A stretch of DNA of 64,000 nt, taken from the NCBI GenBank assembly GCA_036936605.1, contig JAUPFV010000005.1, positions 228,437,770 to 228,501,769 on the forward strand. The letters are read 5' to 3'. Origin of the DNA: Limnanthes douglasii subsp. nivea (Eukaryota; Streptophyta; Magnoliopsida; Brassicales; Limnanthaceae). A program made the translations under genes and the position numbers. Within the stretch, counting starts at the first letter, position 1. Every line of letters begins with the position of its first letter. The notes under the pieces were generated by a model that saw only the letters and a list, made by a program, of their open reading frames with translations, ran no database searches and had not been told where the DNA came from. Positions 25,905 to 36,832 of this stretch are shown in pieces.

Positions 25905-27260
25905 TTTCATCAACTTTTAAGTACTTTTATTTATCATTGTATATCTTGTTATAAACATCAAAATTATTCATAAGTTCGGCTTAAAAGCCCTTTATAAACA
26001 TCCCCCATCCCTCTTCTTTTTCAGACGACCCATATGATACTAAACTTTACGCAAAATGACTATCAGATCTTGGATCGTTTATAGCAGTTATAAAATTCCT
26101 AAAGTGAGAGAGAAATCATTGCAAGTAAAATTTTAGATCATCAACTTTTTTTTGAACTGATATTGGACCTTGGTATGCTATTACTAGATAATTATGATAT
26201 CGAAGGAGTTCGAAATACAGTAGGTTTATCTTTGTGAACTGTATAACCATTAGAAATTCATTTTCCTTTATGAACGGTAACCTTATAAATTTTAAAAGGG
26301 TTTGGCATCGAAGCTTTACTATTTTTTTGCATAATCCATATGTTTCCAATACGATTTATCTTGTTTTTATAGGACGATTATGATGTTTATGTTTCTTTAA
26401 TCGTTCTAATGAAAACAAAACTGTTTGTGTCGTGATCTTTTTAACCCACTCAATTCATACGTGTAATATTTGGTTGTAAAAAAGATATGAGTGTAGTAAG
26501 TACTTAGATATTCACCATATCTATCTGTAGCATCATTTCCTTGCAATACCAAATTAAAAAATCAAATTAAGTAATCAAAACGTTGCGAAAAACATAAAAC
26601 AACAACTACTAAAACTAACCGCATTTTAACCTGTTGAATTAAGGATTCAAACCGAATGTTCCACGGGTTAGGACCAGTGATTTTGAGACCTTAAACCATT
26701 GGTTCAAGGTCCTTGCACCAATGGTGCATGTAGGTAGCACCGGGGTTGGTGCACCTATGCACCACTCCTGGAAAAGAAATTAGAATTTATTTACCTTCTC
26801 TAGTGAGTGTAGCTCATCCTCCCCGTGATCGTAACTCCTCCATATAAATCACATCCTCCGACTAATTCATATCTTTGGTTGTATTTTTTGGAAATTTTGT
26901 TCAAATGTAATGAGTTTTTTTTCAAAACAAGTTTATCGAATTGAAAAATATGACAAATTTAATGTTGGAGAACAAACTGAAATGTTGAAAAACTAGTTGA
27001 AAAACTAGTTGAAAAAGATGTTGAAATTGTCGGATGGAATTAACTATTTAGATTGTATTTGATGGTGGATCGGATTTCTGTACACTTAGTTTGTGTTTTT
27101 ATTAATGACAGTTTCAAAAATAAATCAAGACGAATTTGATAATAAAACAATTAAACATGAATCAAAATTATATTTTAAATGGAGATTCATAAAATTTTGG
27201 TGAATATAGCTTAATCATGAAATTATTAAGGAAAACAAAAGTTACATACAGATTTTAATC
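25905..27260. other. No gene supported
   Basis: AT-rich DNA with a less AT-rich patch at 26640-26780 containing short self-complementary GGTGCA/TGCACC motifs. The minus-strand frame at 26116-26349 has no recognisable motif. Confidence 0.4.
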
Positions 27261-27275
27261 ACACTAAACTTTTCA

Positions 27276-27684
27276 GGCTTTGAACAATAACTCGTCCCTA
27301 GACTATCGACTTTGGTGACAGATAGTCTCTGTACTTTCAAAAGTCTGTTCGTAGTCCCTGGATTATCTAGTTTGGATAAAGTTAGTCCCCTTGCATGTGT
27401 TGACTATCAATTTTTGTGACGGATAGTCCCTTAACTATTTATTTTCGATAACCTTAGTCCCTTGACTTTCTATTTTTGATAAAGTTAGTCCTCTTTATAA
27501 ACATGCGGAGGGGACTAACTTTATCCAAACTGGAATGTCCAGAGACTACCAACGGACTTTTGAAAGTCCAGGGACTATATGTCACCAAACTGGATAGTCC
27601 AGGGACTACGAACGGACTTGTGAAAGTCCAAGGACTATCTGTCACCAAAGTCGATAGTCTAGGGACGAGTTACTGTTCAAAGCC
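27276..27684. mobile_element. Foldback Mutator-like MITE with 10-bp target duplication
   Basis: A 409-bp element begins GGCTTTGAACAATAACTCG and ends in its near-perfect inverse (CGAGTTACTGTTCAAAGCC). It is flanked by identical 10-bp direct repeats AAACTTTTCA (27266-27275 and 27685-27694). Inverted arms of roughly 200 bp run to a small central loop at about 27494-27507, so the whole element can fold into one hairpin. Each arm contains diverged subrepeats of about 75 bp built on GTCCAGGGACTA and GGACTTNTGAAAGTCC. A target duplication of 9-11 bp is the hallmark of Mutator-like elements. No transposase is encoded; the two short frames inside are products of the repeats. Confidence 0.85.
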
Positions 27685-27699
27685 AAACTTTTCATATTA

Positions 27700-28555
27700 A
27701 AGTTATTGAATCGATGCTTATATATTTATATGCGTGATTGGCGTCTTACTTTACTTTAATCTTATTTTTTCATATATATATATATATGGTTAATTAACTA
27801 GTTTTTTTATAAAATAATATTTAAAAGTTAAAATTCTAAATAATTAATATTAATATTAAGATATTCAAAAAAACAAAAAAAAACTCTTCCATAACATTTT
27901 ACAAGAATGCACTAATAAATATATATGAATAATTCATAATTGTTAAATTATATATGAATAACTTTTCCATAATATATATGAATAATTCATAATTGTTAAA
28001 TTACGAAAAAAATCTTCCATAACATAATATCAAAATGTTAAATTAAGATTAAAAAAAAAGACATAAAAATGCACTAATAAAAATATATGTCAAAATTGTA
28101 AATAAATCATAATTCAAATCTACTATAAAAACAATAATAATATAAAAATATAACATTCTTGAAATATAAGACGAATTTAATGAAAAATAACCCTAAAAAA
28201 TTGTTTAGGCATTTGATTAGTTGACATAATATAAAAAACTTTATTTACTGCTTAGCCTAAACTCAACCATTATCACACTGATATAATAGTATTGATATAC
28301 CAATAGAACCATGCCGTCTATAATTATCACTAACAATATAATAAATTTATATTATATAATCCACTTAGGTCATGCAATATAAACAATAAGTATAACGAGT
28401 CAAAAAGTGTGAACACGTAGCAAATCAGATAATAAAGAAATAGGGGTCTGATATCAAAGAAAAAAAAGTTAAATAAGAGATAAAATAAATAGATATAATT
28501 TTTTTAGCAGTATATTGAGCTTTTTATTAAACAATTTAACCATTACACGCTGTGA
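27700..28555. other. Very AT-rich DNA with a local duplication
   Basis: No gene. A segment ATATATGAATAATTCATAAT followed by TGTTAAATTA occurs twice, about 53 bp apart (around 27921-27950 and 27975-28003). Short AT dinucleotide runs occur near 27774. Confidence 0.5.
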
Positions 28556-28599
28556 AACCGCTTCGAAACGAAACATACACCAACAATAGAAATCCCAAA

Positions 28600-28815
28600 G
28601 TTTGAAAATCCTAATTTATGTTTGACCTGTCTCTTTCTCTTTTCTCTCTTCTTTTCATCCTGATTTTGTCAAATTTTTAGACCCAATCAACCCTTCCTCA
28701 ACGCAAACCCATTGAATACTCAAATTCATCCTTCTTCAACAAAAACTTTTGCAAGGAAAAAACAAACCAGGAACTGCCAAAATTGAATCTTCAATTGAGA
28801 CTACAAATCAGGTAA
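28600..28815 (+). other. Leader-like sequence ending in a splice donor
   Basis: The plus strand changes to a CT- and AAC-rich composition (TCTCTTTCTCTTTTCTCTC, then CAACCCTTCCTCAACGC) typical of plant 5' leaders and ends CAG/GTAAGCTTTCC at about 28810, a good donor site. It stops where the minus-strand LINE begins. It may be the first non-coding exon of a former gene whose intron received the LINE. No downstream exon was identified, so this stays a weak suggestion. Confidence 0.2.
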
Positions 28816-28842
28816 GCTTTCCTTTCGACCATGTATAAATCA

Positions 28843-31800
28843 TCAATCTCTAAGAATTCGGGTTCTTCTCAAGTAGCACAGCCTCAATCCTTCGAGAAAA
28901 GCAATCGCTCTCAGTCTAACAAGAACTACATTTTCTTCAAAATCCGAGTTTTTGTTAGATTCAAGAGTAGATTTCGCTAACCAGTTTGCTGCTTCATTCT
29001 GTTCTCTGAAAATGTGAATTAATTTCATGTTTGAAGAGATCAGTTTGTAACAACAGCATATTGTGGCTTTGAGGTACCATGGGGATATTCCTGTGAGTAT
29101 CATTTCTGCCAGAATTCGAAAGTATTTCAATATCCAGCTTATTGATACCTTTAGCGAAACAAATCTGAAGACCATCTAACATAGCTTTGGTCGACACAAT
29201 AATAGGGCTTCATTTGCCATAGACTCGGCCAAACCCAAAGATAATCCTCCTAGCGTTGTCTCTGACTAGACCCCCACATAGCATTCTCCCGAGTCACTAT
29301 AGGCTCCATCATTATTGAGCTTGAAGCGGCCTAACTTAGGGCAAACCCATCTTAGGGATACATGAGCAATAGGCATTCTAAGGTGGTTAACACACCCAAT
29401 AGAAGGCCCTATTTTGGTGTCTTTATCCCAATAATTCCTCTTCAGTAGATTAGCTTTGTCCAGACCAGAAAGTATGTTAATAATATGCCCAATCATATCC
29501 TCAGTCGTTAAGCTATTTCCGTCCATCTTCCTTTTATTTTTAGCAGACCAGATTACCCATACTATAATCGATGCTAAGATGGAGCGCAAGTGAATTTTCT
29601 TGCTAGAAGACCATTACCAAGTTCTCACTAAATAAGATAAGGATATAGACCTGCTGATGTAAATGTTGAAATATGTAGCAAAATAAACCCGAACCTCTCA
29701 AGCCTTCTGGCAATCAACAAAAACATGTTTAACAGTTTCTGCATTATTGCAATTTTGGCATTTTGATGTTAACTGTATGCTTCTTCTTTGCAGGACAGAG
29801 TCAATGGGCACCCAACTTTTAACTACTCTCCAGATCATAAATGAAAACTTTCGAGGAGTCACTTTGTTCCATGTCTTTGCATAAAGGTTAGACATATTTC
29901 CTTTTTTGTTGATTTCAGTCCATGTAGCTTTAGTACAGAACTGCCCATTTCCACTGAGAGACCAATTAATTGAGTCCGAGTTAGAAGTGTCTAGGAAAAC
30001 CTTGAGAATATTTTGGATTTTTTATGGATCCAAGACATTCTTCAACTTTTTGATATTCCACCGTCCATCTTCCTAATAATCTTTGACCATAGAAACTTCA
30101 TACAATTTTCTGCCATCCTCACTAGTAAAGTTGATAAAAGAATCAGTAGAACACCATCTATCAAGCTTAATATTCATATTATCAGCATTAGCTTCCACAC
30201 AATGAAGCCATATCTCTCACTTTCCATAACCCTTTCCATGTGTAAGAGCTATTAGATTGTAAAAAGGACATTTAAAGGGTGTTATTTTTTGAAATAGATG
30301 GATTTCATTAGGTTTGATCATAGATATTCCTGACTTCTCCAGTTGAACCAGAGCTTTAACTAAAATACCTCCACCATATCCTCAAGCCTTCATAGGTTTA
30401 ACCCTTCATCCTCATAACTCTTACATAACTTTAACCATTTGCACCAGTTTATAGTAGCTTTGTTAGTCTTAGTTCCCCAAAGAAACTTATTGTATAAGAT
30501 CTTCAGCCTTTTGATGACAGTTCTAGGGATTTCAGTGTTTTGAATTGTAAAGATAGGATAGGTAGATAGGGTTTTCTAGATCCGAGTCAGATACTTTATT
30601 TCTTGTTTTAGCTATAAGATTTTTAAAATTACTAGCCCTCATTGTGTTGCTTATCACTGATCTGAGGTAGTTAAATGGCAGGTGATTGTGCTTGAAGCTA
30701 AAAATGTTTCCAATCTTCTGATTTGTTGAGGTGAGAACCTTTTGAAGATAATTATTCTTGATTTTTATTTATTTACTAATTATCCAGAAGTTTCTTCATA
30801 GTGAGTAAAACTCTTCATAATCTTTGTAACAGAGGTTGTGGATCCATTGCAGAAAACCAGGATGTCATCAGCAAAGCATAAACAAGGTATGTTGAATCTC
30901 CCTCTACTTTTATATCTGACTGAAGACAGGTCAGTAGATAATACTTTTATACTTCTAAGCAGATATTCCTGAGTTAATATAAAAAGGTTGGGTGATAGTG
31001 GATCACCCTGTCTTAAACCCTTATTATCCTTCAAAAATCCCCTCAGAACACCATTGACCAAAACAGAGAAGTGACAGTTGACTACGTTCCTTTCAATCAT
31101 CCTTATAAAGTCAGCCCTGAACCCAAATGCAGCCAGAACACTTACCATAAAAGTATGATCCAGTCTATTAAAATCCTTGTCCATATCCACCTTCAACAAG
31201 ATATTACCTCCTCTAATCCTATTTTCTAGATCACCAGAAAACTCTTGAGCAATCATGATATTATCATGAATGATCCTACCCTTAACAAAGGCCCCTCGTT
31301 CAGCAGAGATTAGGTTAGGAAGGAGAGTAGACAGCCTGTTATTAATCAGTTTAGAGATAATTCTGCTGGAAAAAAATGGTCAGACTAATTGGTCTGAAGC
31401 CTTTCCACATTTTAGGAGTCTCAACTTTAGGAATTAGGAAAAGGACTGTAGCATAGATGCCCTTAGGAAAAGGGCCCTTCCCGAAAAAAAAATCCCTAAA
31501 AGCATCACATTGATAAACCCTTATTATAGGCCAACAAACTTTAAAAAACTTGCTGTTAAAGCCATCTCGACCAGTTGCTACATTAGGATTCAAGTCTTTT
31601 ATGATTTCATAAATTTCTGACTCCGTAGGAAACTTCATAAGCATTTCGTTGTCAGCATCAGAGACTAGACTAGGGATAAAATCATCTCGAATGTTAGAAT
31701 ACCATGGATTGGGGAGATCAGAAATTAGTGTTTTAAAATGATTTACTGCAGACTCCCCAATGATATTTGTATCCTCATCCTAATTGGTACCATTCCAAAT

Positions 31801-32914
31801 ACGAGAGATTTTAGATCTCTTCAGCTTTCTTTTATATATAATTGTGAAAGAAAGCATTGTATCTTTCCCCATCTTTGGACCAGTTTGTATGGGATTTCTG
31901 AAACCAATACTCTTCTTCTCTTGCAAGGAGCAAAAGATCCTTGTTTTTAGCCCTTTCCAGTAATTCTTTATTTTTAGTAGAGTTAAAAATAAACACATTA
32001 GCTTCCAGAACATTGATTTCATCCTCAATTTGTTTTATAGATTCGAAAATATTTCCATACACAGACTTGTTCAACACTTTTAGGTTAGCATTTAGATTTT
32101 TAAGCTTGTACCAAAACTTATTAATGGAATGACCAGAGTATTCAACTTTTCAGCATCCCGCAACAAAACTATAGAAATCCTTGTGCATACACCACATGTT
32201 TAAGAACTTGAAAGAAAATATCCTTTTAGTAGTGTCTGAAGAGATAGTAAGGAGCAGGGAAAAGTGATCAGAACATGTTTTAGGAAGGTGTATAATGCTA
32301 TTGTCATCAAAATAACCAAGCCACTTGCTGTTGAATAATACCCTATCCAATCTTCTCCACTACCTACCATTAGACCAAGTGAATTTATTCCCCAAAAAAC
32401 CAGCATCCATTAAGTTGCAATCCATGATAAAGTTAGTGAAATCATCCATATTGGTTGTGCAATTACTTGAGCAATGAAGTTGCTCATTAGGAGAAGATAT
32501 AGTGTTAAAATCACCAAAAAGAATCCATTTCTTTTCCTCCTCTTCAACATTCCTTAGATTATAATAAAGAATCATCCTCAAACTCCGTGTACACTTAGTG
32601 TGGATTATAATGACCATAAAACTTTTAGGGAGAGAGTTGTGTTTGATATTTATATGTAGAAACTAATCTTCATTAACAATGACTTCCATCAAAAAATGAT
32701 CATTCCACATGACCCAAATCTTATTACTCATATTACTAGTAAAGCTTTGAAAGCCAAGGTTCATTGAAATAATTTCCAACTTAGAAACACTGAACATAGG
32801 TTCTTGAAGGGCTAAGAAATCTAACTTCTTTGACCTCTTGATAGAATTTATTCTGGCTTGAGTTTCCTTATTGCCTATACCACGCACATTCCAGTTTAGA
32901 GTGGAAATATTCAT
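28843..32914 (-). pseudogene. LINE-B ORF2: AP-like endonuclease, reverse transcriptase, zf-RVT, RNase H (broken)
   Basis: About 1,350 codons from ATG at 32914, the usual length for plant L1 ORF2. Endonuclease: LNWNVRGIGN, LALQEP, LFGDFNTI, FTWSNGR, LDRVLFNSKW and SDHFSLLL, all in one frame with nonsense codons at 32663, 32360 and 32150. Reverse transcriptase (31644-30780): TGRDGFNSKFFK, LKVDMDKDF, GLRQGDPLSPNLFIL and the intact FADD box in CFADDILVFC, split by frameshifts. zf-RVT (29895-29698): CQNCNNAETVKHVFVDC. RNase H (29589-28843): FKLNNDGAYSD, LDGLQICFAKG and FREQNEAANWLA. The protein would nick DNA and copy LINE RNA in the nucleus. The breaks make this copy inactive. Confidence 0.85.
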
Positions 32915-34230
32915 TTAGATTGTTTAAAGGTTTTGGCAGCATTTTTATGTTGCATACATTTAGAGGATATAATCTTCTTTGAGCTCACTGCTTTAATTTT
33001 CCTTATTTTCTTTTGTTTTGTTCTCTTACCACCGTGATTACTGATTCTTTGTTTGTTTACAGGGGAGGAGGAAAGACTTCCACTTGTTTTATTTGTTGAG
33101 GAATAACTTGCCATCAGGGAAGACAAAGAAGTATTACCCTCTTGGTTGATAGAGCTCATTTCAAGAATATGAAGAGCCTCAATATCTCTTTGCTTTCAAT
33201 ACCAAGAGGTGATTGATTCTGAATCATATCCTTATTAACATTTTTGTTATAACTCCTCAATAACATCATTTTTTTCATCAACACTGACTGATTTAAGTTT
33301 ATGACCAGTAATATTTAGTTGAAATGCAGGTAACAAGGAGTTCATCATCATGGGATTGGAGGATTGAACATGGACATCAGGCTTCTTTTGTTTTCTCTTC
33401 TTGCAGTCTTTATCAGAATGACCCAGGTGAGAACAACATTTACAATACTCAAGGTGTTTATTATACACAAATTATTTCCAGAAGTTGTGAGTCTCAAATG
33501 ATGTTTTAATTCCTTTAAGTAGAGGTTTTGACACATTCATAACAACCCAGATTCTAAAAAGGTTGTGCATAGCCTTGTTGTTAACTGGTACCCAAACACT
33601 TAATAAAGACCCAATATATTTAGCAAATTTAAGAATAGTTGTTTCACAATACATAAACTCATGTAGATTTGGTAGGTCAATATAGACAGGATTATGTGGA
33701 TTTTCCACGTTAGTGTTAAAATTAGGAGACCACTCTAGTAGCATCATGATCTTGTTCCCAATTTGCCACACATTCCTTCTCTAGAGTTTTTTTAGATCCT
33801 CTATCAGTGTAAACTCAATAAAAATGTGTCTAAAATCCCAATTTGTCACACTGTATTCACCCTTAAATTTAAAAATCTCCAAAAAAGCCTTAACTGAAAT
33901 GTAGTTTTGTTTCCCGTTTGTAAATTTACCCACCAGAGTATGCTTAGATTTCTGTCGAAGCTTGCCCAAATCCTCTGCCTCAAATTGTATTTCAACCTGA
34001 TTATTATCTCTAGATCTTGAGACGTTCTTGTGAAATATTGTTCCGAAGTTTTTGTTGAATAGGTCTGCATATGTTTTCTTGATAGTTGATTCTTTAGCAA
34101 TGTTTGTGGCAGATTCAAAAGTAGGGTTACCCCTAATCTTTGGCTGATCATGATGGGAAATCAGATTCGGAAATAGCATATCATGATCAGCGGATCGATG
34201 ATATGGAGATGAGCACTCACCTTCCTCCAT
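32911..34230 (-). pseudogene. LINE-B ORF1, Gag-like nucleic-acid-binding protein (DUF4283 plus zinc knuckle)
   Basis: The frame opens with ATG at 34230 and runs about 440 codons to a TGA at 32911-32913. It reads as one frame apart from nonsense codons at 33781, 33472 and 33247 and a short shifted interval around 33160-33246. The N-terminal third is the DUF4283-type region; the middle has YIDLPNLHEFMYCE and YIGSLLSVWVPVNNK. A classic CX2CX4HX4C zinc knuckle (CKCCSHLGHSDKDC) lies near 33440, followed by a Lys/Ser-rich basic tail. ORF1 proteins bind LINE RNA and form the ribonucleoprotein. The stop overlaps the ORF2 start as ATGA. Confidence 0.75.
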
Positions 34231-34261
34231 TAATCAGATCCAGCAAAGAAGATTCGATCAA

Positions 34262-34775
34262 GAGAAGAAGATTTTAGGTTTAGTTTTCATTTCTTGGAGA
34301 TTTCTTGGATAAATGTATCTAACCTTTTTCATTTTAGATATAGATAAAATAAATATTTAATTGTAGTTGCTTTAAATTTTTCTGTTTTCTTATATTCATT
34401 TCAAAACGTTAAAGGAATTGTTCATATTTACTTTTTTAAATGTATCCGGTTTATTTAATAAAATAATATATATAATCTCACTTTATCGAATTTGATATTT
34501 TAAATGATATTTTATGATATATTTATTTTATATAAAATATAAAAAACTATAGAAAAAAACATAACCGAATCTTATTTTTAAATTTAAGCTCAATTTAACA
34601 CGTATGTTTTTTAATCAAAATTAACTATTCTTCAATAATATTAGTATTTTACACCTTTTGAATAAAAGTAACCAAAAATTATAACCAAATTTTTTTTAAA
34701 ATCTAAATATACTGTTTCTTAGTATTGTCACTGCAAAACTAAAATGTTTTGCTTGAAACTTATCTTGTCTTTGCA
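34262..34775. other. AT-rich stretch, nothing recognised
   Basis: Immediately upstream (on the minus strand) of LINE-B; possibly includes its 5' leader near 34231-34280. No other feature seen. Confidence 0.4.
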
Positions 34776-34910
34776 AAACATCGTTAACCAATCAACTATC
34801 ATCTCTCATCTCTATTACATTTTCATCTTCTAAATACAAAAACATCGTTCACCAATCAACTATCATTTCTCATCTCTATTACATTTTCATCTTCTAAATA
34901 CAAAAACATC
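34776..34910. repeat. 64-bp tandem duplication
   Basis: Two consecutive copies of a 64-bp unit (AAAACATCGTT(A/C)ACCAATC, then AACTATCAT(C/T)TCTCATCTCT, then ATTACATTTTCATCTTCTAAATAC) with two visible substitutions, followed by the start of a third (AAAAACATC). The CT- and AAC-rich composition resembles a plant 5' leader, but no coding exon follows that I can recognise. Confidence 0.8.
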
Positions 34911-36830
34911 TCCGCAAAGAAAAAAACTCTCTAAAGTCAAATACTCTCAATTTTATAGCTTGATTCAGAATATCCAAGACCACACCATTATTAATTACCC
35001 AACTTTCATTCATATTCTTCATTTTCTTTTAGTTCAATTTGTTAGGCTCGTTTTTAGGATCTCAAGGCAATATCTGCAAGTTTTCTATTATCTTTCATCT
35101 CTTGTTGCTTCAAAATACCCATACTTAATTCGCCAAAACCATCATTAATGATCAGTTAGAGCTTATTCAACTTCTTTTAGCATATCTACATCTCTCCATT
35201 AATTTTGCGTACATTTAGTTATTCTTTAAGGTTTTAGGCTCGATACGAGATTCAAGCAGACCTCTAATCTTTCTCATGTAAGATTTTCCATATTCTATAT
35301 AAATAATCCATAAAACATACGAGATAGAAATCGCAGGTTGAACATTTGCTTATATTTGCAGAGTTATTCAAGTCCTTATTCATCTAGTGCTCTGGAGAAG
35401 AAAGTTTTCTGATTTAATGAAGTTCATACAACAATATATGAACAAAATTCAACAAGCACTCCGAATTTTCATAAAGTAATACCATGAATTTATTTTATAA
35501 ATGATCTTCTTCGAGAAATTTGTTGCTTGGTGTAGTTATTCATGTTGAAAATTATGATTTCAAATGCGTACAAATTATCGGTTATCACTCAATCCATTTA
35601 GAGTTCAATATATAATAGTCTTCAAGTTTTGTTAAAAACCAATAATTATACTTTATTCGGTGATAATTGAGTTGTTCATGTTAGGAGTTCAATATATTTT
35701 TAGCCAGTTCTTTATCAAAATTTAGACTTATGTTTCTTTTTAAAGCCTCCTTAGACCTTCTCTAACTGCATGTGGAAGTTTTGGCCCGGACCCAAGGACC
35801 TTCATTAATTTACAAATCTGTCACGCAACTTTTAATCGTTATTTTACTATTTGTGAGACTTTTAATATAAAAACTTCAATTTAAATAATTTAACTATCTT
35901 TTGATCGTCAATATCACTCCCTATATTTTTAACTCTCTCACTCTTAATTAGTATTATATTATAATTTTATATTTACTAACTCTATTAATAAACAATTTAC
36001 TATATAATAATAATAATAGATAATGATCTTTTATTATATCTTTATATATTTTAATTTGTTTTAAATTTATTTATGTTTTCAAAAAATTAGTATTTATTTA
36101 TATTAACAATAATTAAATTGGTTTTTAATTATTTTTATTTTATTTCCAACAAATTGGGTTTGTTATAATAAATTTAGTCAAGTATGCTAATAATTAATGA
36201 GTTATATGACACCCACTAATATAATTAGTTTAAATATAAATAGTAAAATATGTTTTTTTCTTCTATATGTATCAAAATTAAATGAAAGTAACCTGATAAA
36301 AAATTAAATTTTATTTATTTTAAGAAAAATTTATTAGAATTAAATTTCAAAACATATGTCAATAAAATTTTCTAAAATTTCGAAAATAACAATTTTAATT
36401 ATTTCAGATTATAAAAATAAAATTTAATCTTTAATTTTAAAAATATCAATAAAATATTTCTAAAATATATAATAAAATATTTTTATTGATATAATTTTTA
36501 TCTTTAAAAATTATATCAATAAAAAAATCATACTTTTTTAGCCGTTTTATTCTTTAAGTCATTTATATTTAATATTATGTAGCTTTCTCTTTCATACCAT
36601 ACCATGATTTTTTCCCTCCGTGCACCCTTTTTGTCTCTTTTTCGATCAAGATCTTCATGGAGCCCGAGATCGAGCTCAAACAATGTTTCGATCTCTAATT
36701 GTGGAGATCAAAACAGACGTTTATAAACCATTATTTGCAGTCGATCATGGTGCAGATTGATGGTTAGAGATGACTTTAGTAATATAATCTGTTGTTTGGT
36801 TTTGTTTATTATAAATATGTTTGATTGTCA
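34911..36830. other. AT-rich DNA, no gene supported
   Basis: The first 500 bases are CT-rich and leader-like with a possible donor (CATGTAAGATTT near 35277). From 35900 to 36550 the sequence is extremely A/T-rich. No protein-like frame and no RNA gene were seen. Confidence 0.4.
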
Positions 36831-36832
36831 TG

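Larger units (their letters stand above)
28843..34260 (-). mobile_element. Nearly full-length L1-type LINE, best preserved copy (LINE-B)
   Basis: The minus strand carries ORF1 (34230-32911) and ORF2 (32914-28843) in the standard plant L1 layout, total about 5.4 kb. All catalytic landmarks of endonuclease and reverse transcriptase are readable. Interruptions are few per kilobase, clearly fewer than in the related copies at 15.95-20.87 and 36.8-42.2 kb, so this is the youngest of the three. No poly(A) tail or target duplication could be fixed at either end. Confidence 0.85.

Noticed and set aside
26640..26780. GGTGCA/TGCACC self-complementary patch
   Set aside because: Short, imperfect palindromes without target duplication or terminal repeats.
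27454..27700. Two open frames on opposite strands inside the MITE
   Set aside because: They are translations of the inverted subrepeats (GTCCAGGGACTA type) and no transposase motif is present.
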